Assembly: GCA_963757805.1 (NCBI GenBank)
Contig: CAVWSM010000006.1
Coordinates: 558,001 to 622,000 of the forward strand
Direction: 5' to 3'
Length of the DNA: 64,000 nt
Source: CAVWSM01 sp963757805
GTDB taxonomy: Bacteria; Actinomycetota; Actinomycetes; Jiangellales; Jiangellaceae
The translations under genes were made by a program, and so were the position numbers. The stretch's first letter is position 1. Each line of letters starts with the position of its first letter. Under the pieces are notes generated by a model. The model was not told the origin of the DNA. It ran no database searches and worked only from the letters and a program-made list of their open reading frames with translations. Shown in pieces: positions 47,796 to 56,389 of this stretch.

Positions 47796-48160
47796 CTAGT
47801 CGTCGAGCGCCGGCATGTCGGACCAACCGATGGTCATCTCTATCCCCTTGCCGTTGCGGCGCACGATCCATCCGTCGGCCTCGGGGCCGACGTCGGTGGA
47901 GCCGCTCGAAGCGGATCGCCGCGGCCCGACAGAACAGCGCCAGTTCCCGGTCGGGCAGGTCGGTTCGCACGGCCGCGAACGGCACGAAGCCTTCCGGGTG
48001 CTCGACGACTGCGATCAGCCCCATCACGTCGATCGGCTCGCCGTCCAGGTCGGGGCGGCGCCTCCACGAAGCACTCCATGCGGAGGGCGCCCCAGTTCCA
48101 CAAGATCGACGCTACGTAGACCGGGTCGGTCACGGCTGCCAACGCTATCGCCTGCCTCAT
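47796..48160 (-). pseudogene. Hypothetical protein, frameshifted
   Basis: About 120 residues with frames joined: MRQAIALAAVTDPVYVASIL, WNWGALRMECFVEAPP, VMGLIAVVEHPEGFVPFAAV, DRELALFCRAAAIRFERL, then GWIVRRNGKGIEMTIGWSDM to the stop at 47796. Frame changes lie near 48058 and 47900. No family recognised. Confidence 0.5.
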
Positions 48161-48275
48161 CCAGCGCCGACGCTAGAACCCGAGACAGCTGCCGCGTAGG
48201 ACAGGTCCGGCCCGGTGACGGACTACCCGCGGAGCGCGGGCTACGGGAACGGGTTGTGGCCTTCGAGACAGGTCG

Positions 48276-48500
48276 AGGAGACCGGAAACGAGGACCTCGA
48301 CCCGTGCCCAAGCCGCAACGTCCCCGTAGACCCTGCCCAGCCCGTCGAGTGCTCACGAGGGCGAGTGGATCGCCGGCTTCCTGTACTGGTGGCGCCGCGA
48401 CGGTGACGGCTGGCGAGCCTTCGTGCGGTACTCGGTGAAGCCAGGGTTCGCTACACCACTTGGCTGGCGCGGCGAGCAAGTGCGCGCAGTCAGCCTTGCG
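48276..48500 (+). pseudogene. Third, broken copy of the P1 family
   Basis: Reads PSRNVPVDPAQPVE, then in another frame GEWIAGFLYWWRRDGDGWRA and FVRYSVKPGF, then TTWLARRASARSQP. Close to the genes at 2569-2850 and 3090-3476. Frame changes lie near 48350 and 48450. Confidence 0.6.
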
Positions 48501-48990
48501 ACTGATCGGCCGCCGCGCGCAGCGGCTGCGTCAATGAATGCAGCACCGCCCACGTGACAATGGTGGCGAGCAGCGCCACCGCGCCGGCCGCGAAGGCGGC
48601 CCCGACACCGAAGGTCTCCTCGGAGAGCACGCTCTCGGTCGTCGTTGGGAAGGCGTTCCCGGCGACCACGAACGCGGCGATGGTCGCGACGGCGTTGAGG
48701 GTGGTCACGATGCCGGTGAGGCCCTCCATGGTGGAGGCGTGCTTGGCGCCACCTCGAGGGCAGGGCAGCGCTTGGTGCCGAAGAACGTCAAGTCCGCGAC
48801 CGTACACGTCCGTCCCAAAGCGTCGCGACCAGGTCATCTGGACGGGATGATCCTCATCGACGGGATGCAGGGTGGCTCGCAGCGAAGCCGTACTACCGGC
48901 TGCTGTTCTGTCACGTTTGTGCTTACCGAGACGCACGAGCGCTGACAGCATCCGAACTGCCAGCTGCTCGTCATCTGCGTTGAAAGGCAT
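48490..48990 (-). CDS. Hypothetical membrane protein
   Basis: 166 residues from ATG 48990 (a longer reading to 49068 is possible). The N-terminal part is hydrophilic; two hydrophobic segments follow, GIVTTLNAVATIAAFVVAG and FAAGAVALLATIVTWAVL. No family recognised. Overlaps the end of the broken P1 copy on the other strand. Confidence 0.5.
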   Translation of the reverse strand: MPFNADDEQLAVRMLSALVRLGKHKRDRTAAGSTASLRATLHPVDEDHPVQMTWSRRFGTDVYGRGLDVLRHQALPCPRGGAKHASTMEGLTGIVTTLNAVATIAAFVVAGNAFPTTTESVLSEETFGVGAAFAAGAVALLATIVTWAVLHSLTQPLRAAADQSQG

Positions 48991-49225
48991 GCCTGCCGCA
49001 TTGTCGGCGACGAGATCGCGCGTACGTGCTCCCACCGCTTCGTTGTGACAGCCGGTTGACCCGCGCAACGCCTCCAGTGGTGGAAGTGCCGATCACCCGG
49101 GCATGACCTTTGGCCCGCGGCGGGACGCCACGCCTGGAGAGGTCGAACGTGCTCGGGTGGCGCAGGAATCTCTCCGCCACTATGGGAGAGCCACGCGCCA
49201 CCCACATCGAGGGAAGGGCTCACCG

Positions 49226-49360
49226 ATGGTTTGGCTCGTGATCGCCCTCCTGCTCGTCGGCTACTTCGTGTCGCTGATCCTCAACCCGTGGGTGACCTTG
49301 CTCGAAGTGCCACGGGAAGCCCAAGCAGCTCAGGGCTGGGTGTACGGCCACCTGGCATAG
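49226..49360 (+). CDS. 44-residue single-pass membrane peptide
   Basis: MVWLVIALLLVGYFVSLILN forms one membrane helix at the very N-terminus, followed by PWVTLLEVPREAQAAQ. A GGGAAGGG site is close upstream. Function unknown. Confidence 0.45.
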   Translation: MVWLVIALLLVGYFVSLILNPWVTLLEVPREAQAAQGWVYGHLA

Positions 49361-49479
49361 CATCGCCCGAAATGTAAGGGCATGAGGCAGCAGCCTCGCC
49401 TCGGCCGACGCATGCACCGCACAAGTAAGTCGCTAGCTCTGCAGCACGGTGGTTGTCGGACGATGGAGAGCCACGCTGT

Positions 49480-49745
49480 CAGGTGAGAGACAATCCCGGC
49501 ATGGTAAGCCTCGAAGACCTCTTCAGCGGTGATGACCCGCTCCCGAGCCGTGTCGGCGGCGGCCAGGCAGATGAGCCGATTTGTCTTGCCAGTTTTGCGT
49601 GCCGCTGGCAACGAGGATGTTGAGCCCCGCGGCGACCGAGGCCTCGCTGGAAGCGCGACTAAGGCGCCGTCAGAGAGCCGAAGTCGACGAGGTCGTCGAG
49701 GGGCGCGGCGCGCACGACGAACTAGCGCAAGTCGATACTCGCGGG
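49480..49745 (-). pseudogene. CpaF/TadA-type secretion ATPase fragment
   Basis: Minus-strand pieces read FVVRAAPLDDLVDFGSLTAP, then GLNILVASGTQ and GKTNRL, which together form a Walker A region (LNILV-SGTQ-GKT), then DTARERVITAEEVFE, the Walker-B-like acidic end of the same domain. This order is that of CpaF ATPases of type IV pilus/secretion systems. Several frame changes and one stop break it; the remaining domains are absent. Confidence 0.5.
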
Positions 49746-49839
49746 TGCCCCGACCTGCGGCAAGATGGACGACACCGCGTCCGACCTGGGAGCTTCCTGC
49801 CTGTCGCTACCCGTCGTTGTCCGCTGTTTCTCGTTGTTC

Positions 49840-49858
49840 TGCGGACTGTCTGCGGACT
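49840..49858. repeat. TGCGGACT direct repeat pair, block B right
   Basis: Exact copies at 49840-49847 and 49851-49858, 11-bp period. Followed by the diverged hairpin near 49880-49915 and by the secreted-peptide gene, as in block A. Confidence 0.55.
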
Positions 49859-50091
49859 GAACCAAGATCACAAACTGGCGGCCCCCGCCGCTGAAGGGGA
49901 TCAGCTGGCGGGGCATGGGCAGATCGCCTTCAGAGGAGGGGATCCACCGTCGCCCGCCATCGTCCCACCGCACAAACGACGCGACCAGCGCGTATCGAGG
50001 AGACTCACTGCCGGTCGCTGGCTGTCGAGCGCAATCCATCTCTTGCTGGGACACGTATACGGAGTGGCCGGGCGTTTCGGAAGGGAAGGAG

Positions 50092-50310
50092 ATGGCCATG
50101 AACCTGCGTACTGACGCCGGGCGGATCGGTGTCCTTCTCACGACGGGGGCGGCGTCGCTCACCGTGTTCGCTGTGACGGCGGCGCCCGCTAGCGCGTCCG
50201 GGCTCTTTGACGGCGGCATGCTTCGGGTCCACCCCGGAGCGCGCGATCGAGAAGCGATCGACGACGACGAGAATTCCGCCTCTGGCGAGGGCCTGTTCAA
50301 CGGTGGCTAA
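50092..50310 (+). CDS. Short secreted peptide, intact block B copy
   Basis: 72 residues from ATG 50092 behind AAGGGAAGGAG. Signal peptide NLRTDAGRIGVLLTTGAASL then TVFAVTAAPASAS, and a mature part of about 35 residues rich in G, D and E (HPGARDREAIDDDENSASGE). No cysteines. The same peptide exists one base short at 4424-4641. Synteny with the neighbouring block genes is conserved. Function unknown. Confidence 0.55.
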   Translation: MAMNLRTDAGRIGVLLTTGAASLTVFAVTAAPASASGLFDGGMLRVHPGARDREAIDDDENSASGEGLFNGG

Positions 50311-50344
50311 GAGCGCGAACGCAAGTGTCGGGCGCAGGTGGGGC

Positions 50345-50723
50345 TCAGGGCTCAAAGCGCAACAGGCCGTCGAGCAGCGCCAGACCAAGCGGCGTGCATT
50401 GCGACGGGTCATCGGCGGATTCTGCCCGGGCCGCTTGCTCCTTGAGGGTCGCGCTGATGGCTTCCTGCGGAAAGCCGTAGCGCATGCACAGGTCCTCCAG
50501 TGCGTCGATCTCGTCGAACACCACATCGCCTGCCGCGACACGCTGATTGCGGCGTGGATCCAACGTGTAGGCGGCCAGAAGGCGGCGCGGTGGAGTTCTG
50601 CGACGTTGACGGCAAGCTGCTCCGGCGTGACTGTGGTCTGCACGCGCGTCACGCTGGTGATGTAGTCGTAGTTGCGTCGGAACTCTGCGCTTTGGCGTTG
50701 TCTTGCCTACCGGCTCGCGACAT
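50345..50723 (-). pseudogene. Block B copy of the 128-residue hypothetical
   Basis: From ATG 50723 the reading starts SRAGRQDNAK then shifts; the later part AGDVVFDEIDALEDLCMRYG to LLDGLLRFEP is open. At least two frame changes separate it from the intact copy at 4003-4389. Confidence 0.6.
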
Positions 50724-50917
50724 GGTTGAACAACGCCTCCCCCAAGTCCCCCAGGGCTGAGATTAGCCGTCGGAGGGGTAGCGCCGAGGCCTGTTTCGGA
50801 TATGGTCGTTGGTGTAGTGCGCAATGACTTTCAGCCAAACGAATGCTGGCCAACGTCCGTCTGGATACGGGACAGTCATCTGGCCTCAGATTGGCTCTCT
50901 CGTCTAGCCTCCCCGCC

Positions 50918-51152
50918 ATGACGCGTCACTGGTACTTCGACGAGGAACTGAGCCAGCTCCGAGCCGAGTTGGTGCGCACCTACCACGAGTGGGAGGCCAT
51001 CCGACCGCAGCTCGATGTCGTCACGGAAGATACCGCTCACCCCCGAGCAGCGGGATGCGCTGATGACTGCCATGAGCGCCGAACGGGCCTACCTCGCCCG
51101 AATGACCGCGCTGCGCGACCGTCAGATCAACCCTCCGTTCCGCGAACGCTAG
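50918..51152 (+). pseudogene. Block B copy of the 77-residue gene
   Basis: 235 bp against 234 in the block A copy. It opens MTRHWYFDEELSQLRAELVR and loses frame at the DVVTED position by one inserted base; later codons still match (FRER at the end). Confidence 0.6.
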
Positions 51153-51262
51153 CCCGCAGGCAGATCCAGGGCGCAACCGGACCACGATCGAACAGAAGGA
51201 ACCGGCCCGCCCTGCCGATAAGTACGGCAAGGAAGGGCGCACGAGGGAGGCGGCGGGTTGGC

Positions 51263-51480
51263 ATGGCTGCGGATCCGTCGCAGGCGATGGTCTGCATGCG
51301 TTGCGGACGCGCGGAGCCTGAGCTACCCGCGGAGTGGGAAGCCATCAACCATGGTCGGGCGGTCATCGTGAGGACTGCCTGACCATCGAACTGACGATCG
51401 TCGAGTTCTACGACTGGAACCCGCAGCGGGGACCTCGACCAGTGCCTAACACCAAAGTCACATGTCGACGCTGCCCGCAC
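51263..51480 (+). pseudogene. P2 homologue truncated at tRNA-Val
   Basis: Opens MAADPSQAMVCMRCGRAEPE, loses frame at AVI by one missing base, continues FYDWNPQRGPRPVPNTK and then breaks off exactly where the tRNA 3' end begins. The P1-like half present in block A is missing. Confidence 0.65.
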
Positions 51481-51486
51481 TGTTGG

Positions 51487-51558
51487 TGGGCGCAGCAGGG
51501 TTCGAACCAGCGACCCCTCGCTTGTAAGGCGAGTGCTCTTCCACTGAGCTATGCGCCC
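51487..51558 (-). tRNA. tRNA-Val(UAC)
   Basis: On the minus strand GGGCGCA starts the acceptor stem and TGCGCCC ends it. The D arm begins TAGCTCAGT, the anticodon stem-loop is CTCGC-CTTACAA-GCGAG with anticodon TAC, and the T arm has GGTTCGAACC. The 3' CCA is encoded (51486-51484). The accessory island abuts its 3' end, a common integrase target. Confidence 0.95.
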
Positions 51559-51705
51559 CGGATTGCGACGAGCCAGCGTACCCGCTGAGCGCTCCCGCGC
51601 CGCATCAGCCAGGTCCGGCCACGGGCGTCGGGACGGCCGCAGCCGCCGGAGTCTCGGGCCTGCGGCGGCGGCGGCCTGTGATCTAGATAACACCCGTGGG
51701 AGCGC

Positions 51706-52044
51706 TCACGCCAAATCCGCACCTTGTGAACCTTGTTGGCCGGATCGTCCAAAGAGTCGGTCAAGCGCCGCCGATACCTCCGCGGCGAGTGCGGGATCGC
51801 CCGAGTGCGCGTCGTTGGCCGCGGCCCACGTACGGCCACAGCCGCGGCAGGTGACCTCACCGAGCCGGGCCACGAGGTCGACCGACCCGCACTCGGGGCA
51901 CCGGTCGAGACCTTCCTGCCACGCCGGGCTCGTCTGACAGTCGGGGCAGACCAGCACCTGCTGTCCAGTGGCTACGCCTCGTCGCCACGGGCTAGCCCCC
52001 TTGCGTGGATCCACCTGCCGCGCGCCGCAGCGAAAGCAGGCCAT
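51706..52044 (-). CDS. Double zinc-ribbon hypothetical protein
   Basis: 112 residues from ATG 52044: MACFRCGARQVDPRKGASPW, VLVCPDCQ, RCPECGSVDLVARLGEVTCR and CGRTW. There are four CxxC knuckles, so two zinc ribbons of the rubredoxin-like type. It ends in a helical tail. Just downstream of the peroxiredoxin gene on the same strand (13 bp), likely the same transcript. Confidence 0.7.
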   Translation of the reverse strand: MACFRCGARQVDPRKGASPWRRGVATGQQVLVCPDCQTSPAWQEGLDRCPECGSVDLVARLGEVTCRGCGRTWAAANDAHSGDPALAAEVSAALDRLFGRSGQQGSQGADLA

Positions 52045-52057
52045 CTCGCCCCTCCGG

Positions 52058-52544
52058 TCAGACCGCCAGCTCGTCGAGCACCTGTCGATATTCGGCAAGA
52101 TCACGCGCGTCAGGTATCGCGTTGACGACGCTCCACCGGATCAAGCCCTGCGTGTCGATGACGAACGTGCCGCGGACCGCGCAGCCCCGCTGCTCGTCGA
52201 AGACGCCGTACGCCTGCGCTACTGCCCCATGCGGCCAGAAATCGGAGAGCAGCGGGAAGTCCAACCGCTCCTGGTCGCCGAAGACGCGCAAGGAGAACAT
52301 GCGTGTCGCAGGACACCACGAGCATCTGCACGTCGTCGTTCTGGAACGTCGGCAGCGCGTCACGAATCGCGCACAGCTCGCTGGTGCAGACGCGGGTGAA
52401 CGCCCATGGGTAGAACACGAGCACGACCGTCTTGTCACCGCGGTACGACGACAGCCGCGTGCGCACGCCGTGCTGGTCCGGCAGGTCGAAGTCGGGCGCC
52501 ACGGACCCGACCGGGATCGCCTCACCAACGACCGGTGCGCTCAC
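52058..52544 (-). CDS. ahpE: AhpE-type peroxiredoxin (one frameshift)
   Basis: Start GTG 52544, overlapping the DUF3052 stop as GTGA. It reads VGSVAPDFDLPDQHGVRTRL, VLVFYPWAFTRVCTSELCAI with the peroxidatic cysteine, then shifts frame near 52300 and continues FSLRVFGDQERLDFPLLSDF to LAEYRQVLDELAV. Span 3n+1, about 161 residues after removing one base. It reduces hydroperoxides in the cytoplasm. The order with DUF3052 and aceE is that of Rv2238c-Rv2241. Confidence 0.87.
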
Positions 52545-52978
52545 CGCTTTCCCGACCGGGCGGCCTTTGGCGTCACGAGCTTGGTGCCGGACCAGTCGGG
52601 GGCCGCGGTCGCACTTGTGGTGGTCGCGAGACCCGCCGTGGGTGCGGCGTCGGCTATATCGGCCGGATCGACATAGCCGGAGCGCCCGACCTTCGGCGTG
52701 AACAAGAGGATCGCGCCGCCGTCGGCGAGATCGGTCTTGGCAGCGATGAGGGCATCGACGAGGTCGCCGTCCTCATCTCGCCACCAGAGGATGACCGCGT
52801 CAACGACGTCCCCGTACTCCTCGTCGACCAACTCATGGCCGGTGACGTCCTCGATCGCCGCGCGCAGCGCGTCGTCGCAGTCCTCGTCCCAGCCGAGCTC
52901 CTGGACCACTTGGCCCGACTCAAACCCGAGTCGGCTCGCCGGTCCGCCCTGCCCCGCGTCACCCGCGGACTGGCCCAC
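52541..52978 (-). CDS. DUF3052 family protein
   Basis: 145 residues from GTG 52978 (GGGAG upstream). Core FESGQVVQELGWDEDCDDAL, AIEDVTGHELVDEEYGDVVD and VILWWRDEDGDLVDALIAAK, then a low-complexity Ala/Thr tail with GTKLVTPKAARSGKR. Family found beside aceE in actinobacteria; function unknown. Start could be further upstream, but the sequence before is not conserved in character. Confidence 0.85.
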   Translation of the reverse strand: MGQSAGDAGQGGPASRLGFESGQVVQELGWDEDCDDALRAAIEDVTGHELVDEEYGDVVDAVILWWRDEDGDLVDALIAAKTDLADGGAILLFTPKVGRSGYVDPADIADAAPTAGLATTTSATAAPDWSGTKLVTPKAARSGKR

Positions 52979-53130
52979 CCGTGAACTCCCGTCGTCAATC
53001 CCGCCGGCCCTCGCCGGGGGTTGTGCCGGACAGTCCATCCAAGTCGAGGCCCGCGCGCAAGTGGCACGCCCGTTTCGTGACCACGTACCGACCTGGACCA
53101 GTCGCGTGTCGACCCGTCAAATTGGCGGTA

Positions 53131-53322
53131 TCAGCGCGCTTCGGGGTGCTCGACCTGAGCGTCCGGGCCTGGGAAGACGAGCCCCTCGTGCCCATCGTCG
53201 AACCGCACTAGATAGGGCGGCTGACCCTCCGAGCCGCGCACCTCGATGATCTCTCCCCGCTGGTCAGGTATCCCGACCTTGCCGCCGTGAACGTGCAGCT
53301 TGTCACCGATCTGCGCTTGCAT
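53131..53322 (-). CDS. DUF1918 protein
   Basis: 63 residues from ATG 53322: MQAQIGDKLHVHGGKVGIPD, RGEIIEVRG, then YLVRFDDGHEGLVFPGPDA. A small SH3-like beta barrel; in actinobacteria often a short stand-alone protein. Role unknown. Confidence 0.85.
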   Translation of the reverse strand: MQAQIGDKLHVHGGKVGIPDQRGEIIEVRGSEGQPPYLVRFDDGHEGLVFPGPDAQVEHPEAR

Positions 53323-53383
53323 GGCCACCTCCGCCGACAGTGCCCGCTTCAAGCCCAGCCTGCCGCGAGTTGCCTGCAGATTC

Positions 53384-53419
53384 CACCCCTGGGGGCGACG
53401 ATTCAAGGAATCAGGGGTG
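53384..53419. terminator. Small hairpin upstream of aceE
   Basis: CACCCCTG (53384-53391) pairs with CAGGGGTG (53412-53419). Lies in the divergent DUF1918/aceE gap, so it may be a regulatory stem in the aceE leader rather than a terminator. Confidence 0.3.
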
Positions 53420-53508
53420 CCAGATGACGTCGTCCCCCGAACAGGCGAGGATAGACCTCAACCGAACAGCACGAACGGCGCCCACGAGGCGCCTGATGGA
53501 GGACGGCC

Positions 53509-56255
53509 GTGGTCGCAGAGCGCCCCCCGATCATCAGCAACGGGCTGCCGAGCCAGCTGCCGGACATCGACCCTGACGAGACGCGGGAGTGGCTCGAGTC
53601 CCTCGACGCGGTGGTTGACGAGCGCGGCCGTACCCGCGCGCGCTACCTGATGCTCGCCCTCCTGCAGCATGCTCGCGAGCGGCAGGTCGGCGTGCCGAGC
53701 CTGATCGGCACCGACTACATCAACACGATCCCGCCCGAGGCGGAGCCGTGGTTCCCCGGCGACGAGGACCTCGAGCGCACGATCCGGCGCGCGATCCGGT
53801 GGAACGCCGCGATCATGGTCCACCGCGCGCAGCGTCCCGGGCATCGGCGTGGGTGGTCACATCTCCACGTACGCGTCCAGTGCCACGCTGTACGAGGTCG
53901 GCTTCAACCACTTCTTCCGCGGCAAGGACCACCCGGGCGGCGGCGACCAGATCTACTACCAGGGGCACGCCTCGCCGGGCATGTACGCGCGGGCCTTCCT
54001 CGAGGGGCGACTCGACGAGCAGCGGCTCGACGGGTTCCGCCAGGAGCTCTCGCACGCCGGCTTCGGCGGCGGGCTGCCGTCCTACCCGCACCCCCGGTTG
54101 ATGCCCGACTTCTGGGAGTTCCCGACCGTCTCGATGGGCCTCGGCCCGCTCAACGCGATCTACCAGGCTCGGTTCAACCGCTACCTGCACGACCGTGGCC
54201 TCAAGGACACCAGTCAGCAGCGCGTGTGGGCGTTCCTCGGTGACGGCGAGATGGACGAGCCCGAGTCGATCGGCGCGCTGTCACTGGCCGCGCGTGAGGA
54301 GCTCGACAACCTCACGTTCGTCATCAACTGCAACCTGCAGCGACTCGACGGCCCGGTCCGCGGCAACGGCAAGATCATCCAAGAGCTGGAGGCCATCTTC
54401 CGCGGTGCGGGGTGGAACGTCATCAAGGTGATCTGGGGCCGCGAGTGGGACCCGCTGCTCGCCGCCGACACCGACGGCGCGCTTGTCAACCTGATGAACG
54501 TCACCCGCGACGGCGACTACCAGACCTACAAGGCCGAGAACGGCGCCTACGTACGGGAGCACTTCTTCGGCCGCGATCCCGCGCACGCGCAAGATGGTCG
54601 AGCACATGTCCGACGACGAGATCTGGGGACTCAAGCGCGGCGGGCACGACTACCGCAAGATGTACGCCGCCTACAAGGCTGCGACCGAGCACACCGGCCA
54701 GCCCACGGTCATCCTGGCCAAGACCATCAAGGGCTACACGCTGGGCAGCCACTTCGAGGGCCGCAACGCGACGCACCAGATGAAGAAGCTCACGCTCGAC
54801 GACCTCAAGGGCTTCCGCGACACGCTGCGCATCCCGATCGACGACGACCACCTCGACGCCAAGATGCCGGCCTACTACCACCCGGGCAAGGACTCCGACG
54901 AGGTGCAGTACCTGCTGGAGACCCGGCGCAAGCTCGGCGGTGGGTTGCCCGAGCGTCGCGTGCTGGCCTCCGGGTTGCAGTTGCCCGGCGATGAGGCGTA
55001 CGCCATCTCGAAGCGCGGCTCGGGCAAGCAGTCGGTGGCGACGACGATGGCGTTCGTCCGCCTGCTGAAGGACCTGCTCAAGGACAAGGAGCTCGGCTGG
55101 CGCATCGTGCCGATCATCCCCGACGAGGCGCGGACCTTCGGCATGGACGCGATGTTCCCGACGCAGAAGATCTACTCGCCGCACGGCCAGCAGTACACGT
55201 CGGTCGACCGCGAGCTGTTCCTGTCCTACAAGGAAGACACCAAGGGTCAGATCCTGCACGAGGGCATCAACGAGGCCGGCTCGACCGCGTCGTTCACCGC
55301 CGTCGGATCGTCATACGCGACGCACGGCATCCCGATGATCCCCGTCTACATCTTCTACTCGATGTTCGGGTTCCAGCGCACCGGCGACGGGCTCTGGGCG
55401 GCCGCCGACCAGATGGCGCGCGGGTTCGTGCTCGGCGCCACCGCCGGCCGCACCACGCTCAACGGCGAAGGCCTGCAGCACGAGGACGGCCACTCCGTCC
55501 TGCTCGCGTCGACCAACCCTGCGGCGGTGCACTACGACCCATCATGGGCCTTCGAGATCGGGCATATCGTGCGCGACGGGCTGCGGAGGATGTACGGGGA
55601 CGAGGCCGAGAACGTCTTCTACTACCTGACGGTCTACAACGAGCCGTACGTGCAGGTGCCCGAGCCGGAGGGGCTTGACGTCGAGGGGCTGCTCAAGGGG
55701 CTGTACCTGTACAAGTCGATGGAGGTGGCGCCCGGCGACCGGGTGCCGCACGCGCAGATCCTGGCGTCCGGGCCGGCGATGAACTGGGCGCTCGAGGCGC
55801 AGCACCGGTTGGCCGACGAGTGGCACGTTGCGGCCGACGTCTGGTCCGCGACGTCGTGGAACGAGCTGCGCCGCGAGGCGCTCGCCGTCGACGAGTGGAA
55901 CCTCTTGCACCCGGGCGAGGAGCCGCGCACCCCGTACGTCACGCAGCGGCTCGCCGAGGCGCCCGGCCCCGTCGTCGCCGTGTCCGATTTCATGCGGGCG
56001 GTGCAGGACCAGATCGCGCCGTACGTGCCGCAGGAGTTCGCCTCCCTCGGCACCGACGGCTTCGGGTTGTCGGACACGCGGGCGGCGCTCCGCCGGCACT
56101 TCAAGATCGACGCCCAGTCGATCGTCATCTCGGTGCTGACCCAGCTCGCCAAGCGCGGCGAGGTGTCGTGGGACATCGTCCGCAAGGCGCACGAGGTCTA
56201 CCGGCTCGACGACGTCAACGCCACCACCGCTGAGGAGGCTGGCGGCGAGACCTGA
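53509..56255 (+). CDS. aceE: Pyruvate dehydrogenase E1 component, homodimeric (two frameshifts)
   Basis: Decarboxylates pyruvate with thiamine diphosphate and passes the acetyl group to lipoyl-E2. GTG 53509 behind TGGAGGA. Motifs: YINTIPPEAEPWFPGDEDLE, AAIMVHRAQRPG, GGHISTYASSATLYEVGFNH, the thiamine motif FLGDGEMDEPES to NCNLQRLDGPVRGNGKIIQE, then KAYAISKRGSGK-like and TVYNEPYVQVPEPEG. Extra single C bases near 53842 (GGGCATC) and 54579 (GATCCCG) break the frame; the span is 3n+2, and removing both gives 914 residues, the normal length. No E2/E3 gene is adjacent. Essential enzyme, so read errors are likely. Confidence 0.93.
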
Positions 56256-56293
56256 GGTTGGCGCCGGGTCGATCACGTTCACGTGGTCGATCG

Positions 56294-56327
56294 GGTCCGT
56301 GCTAGGTATGCAGGCCTAGCACGGACC
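56294..56327. terminator. 13-bp hairpin between aceE and protease gene
   Basis: Arms 56294-56306 and 56315-56327 are perfect complements around an 8-nt loop; suits both convergent genes. Confidence 0.75.
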
Positions 56328-56389
56328 AGGTGCGCCTCGCACAGACCAACAGCGAGCCAGGCTCGATGCGGTCGGCCCCAGGCACCGGA

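Noticed and set aside
42290..51485. Intact prophage or conjugative element
   Set aside because: All element genes found are truncated or frameshifted; no capsid, tail or transfer genes are present.
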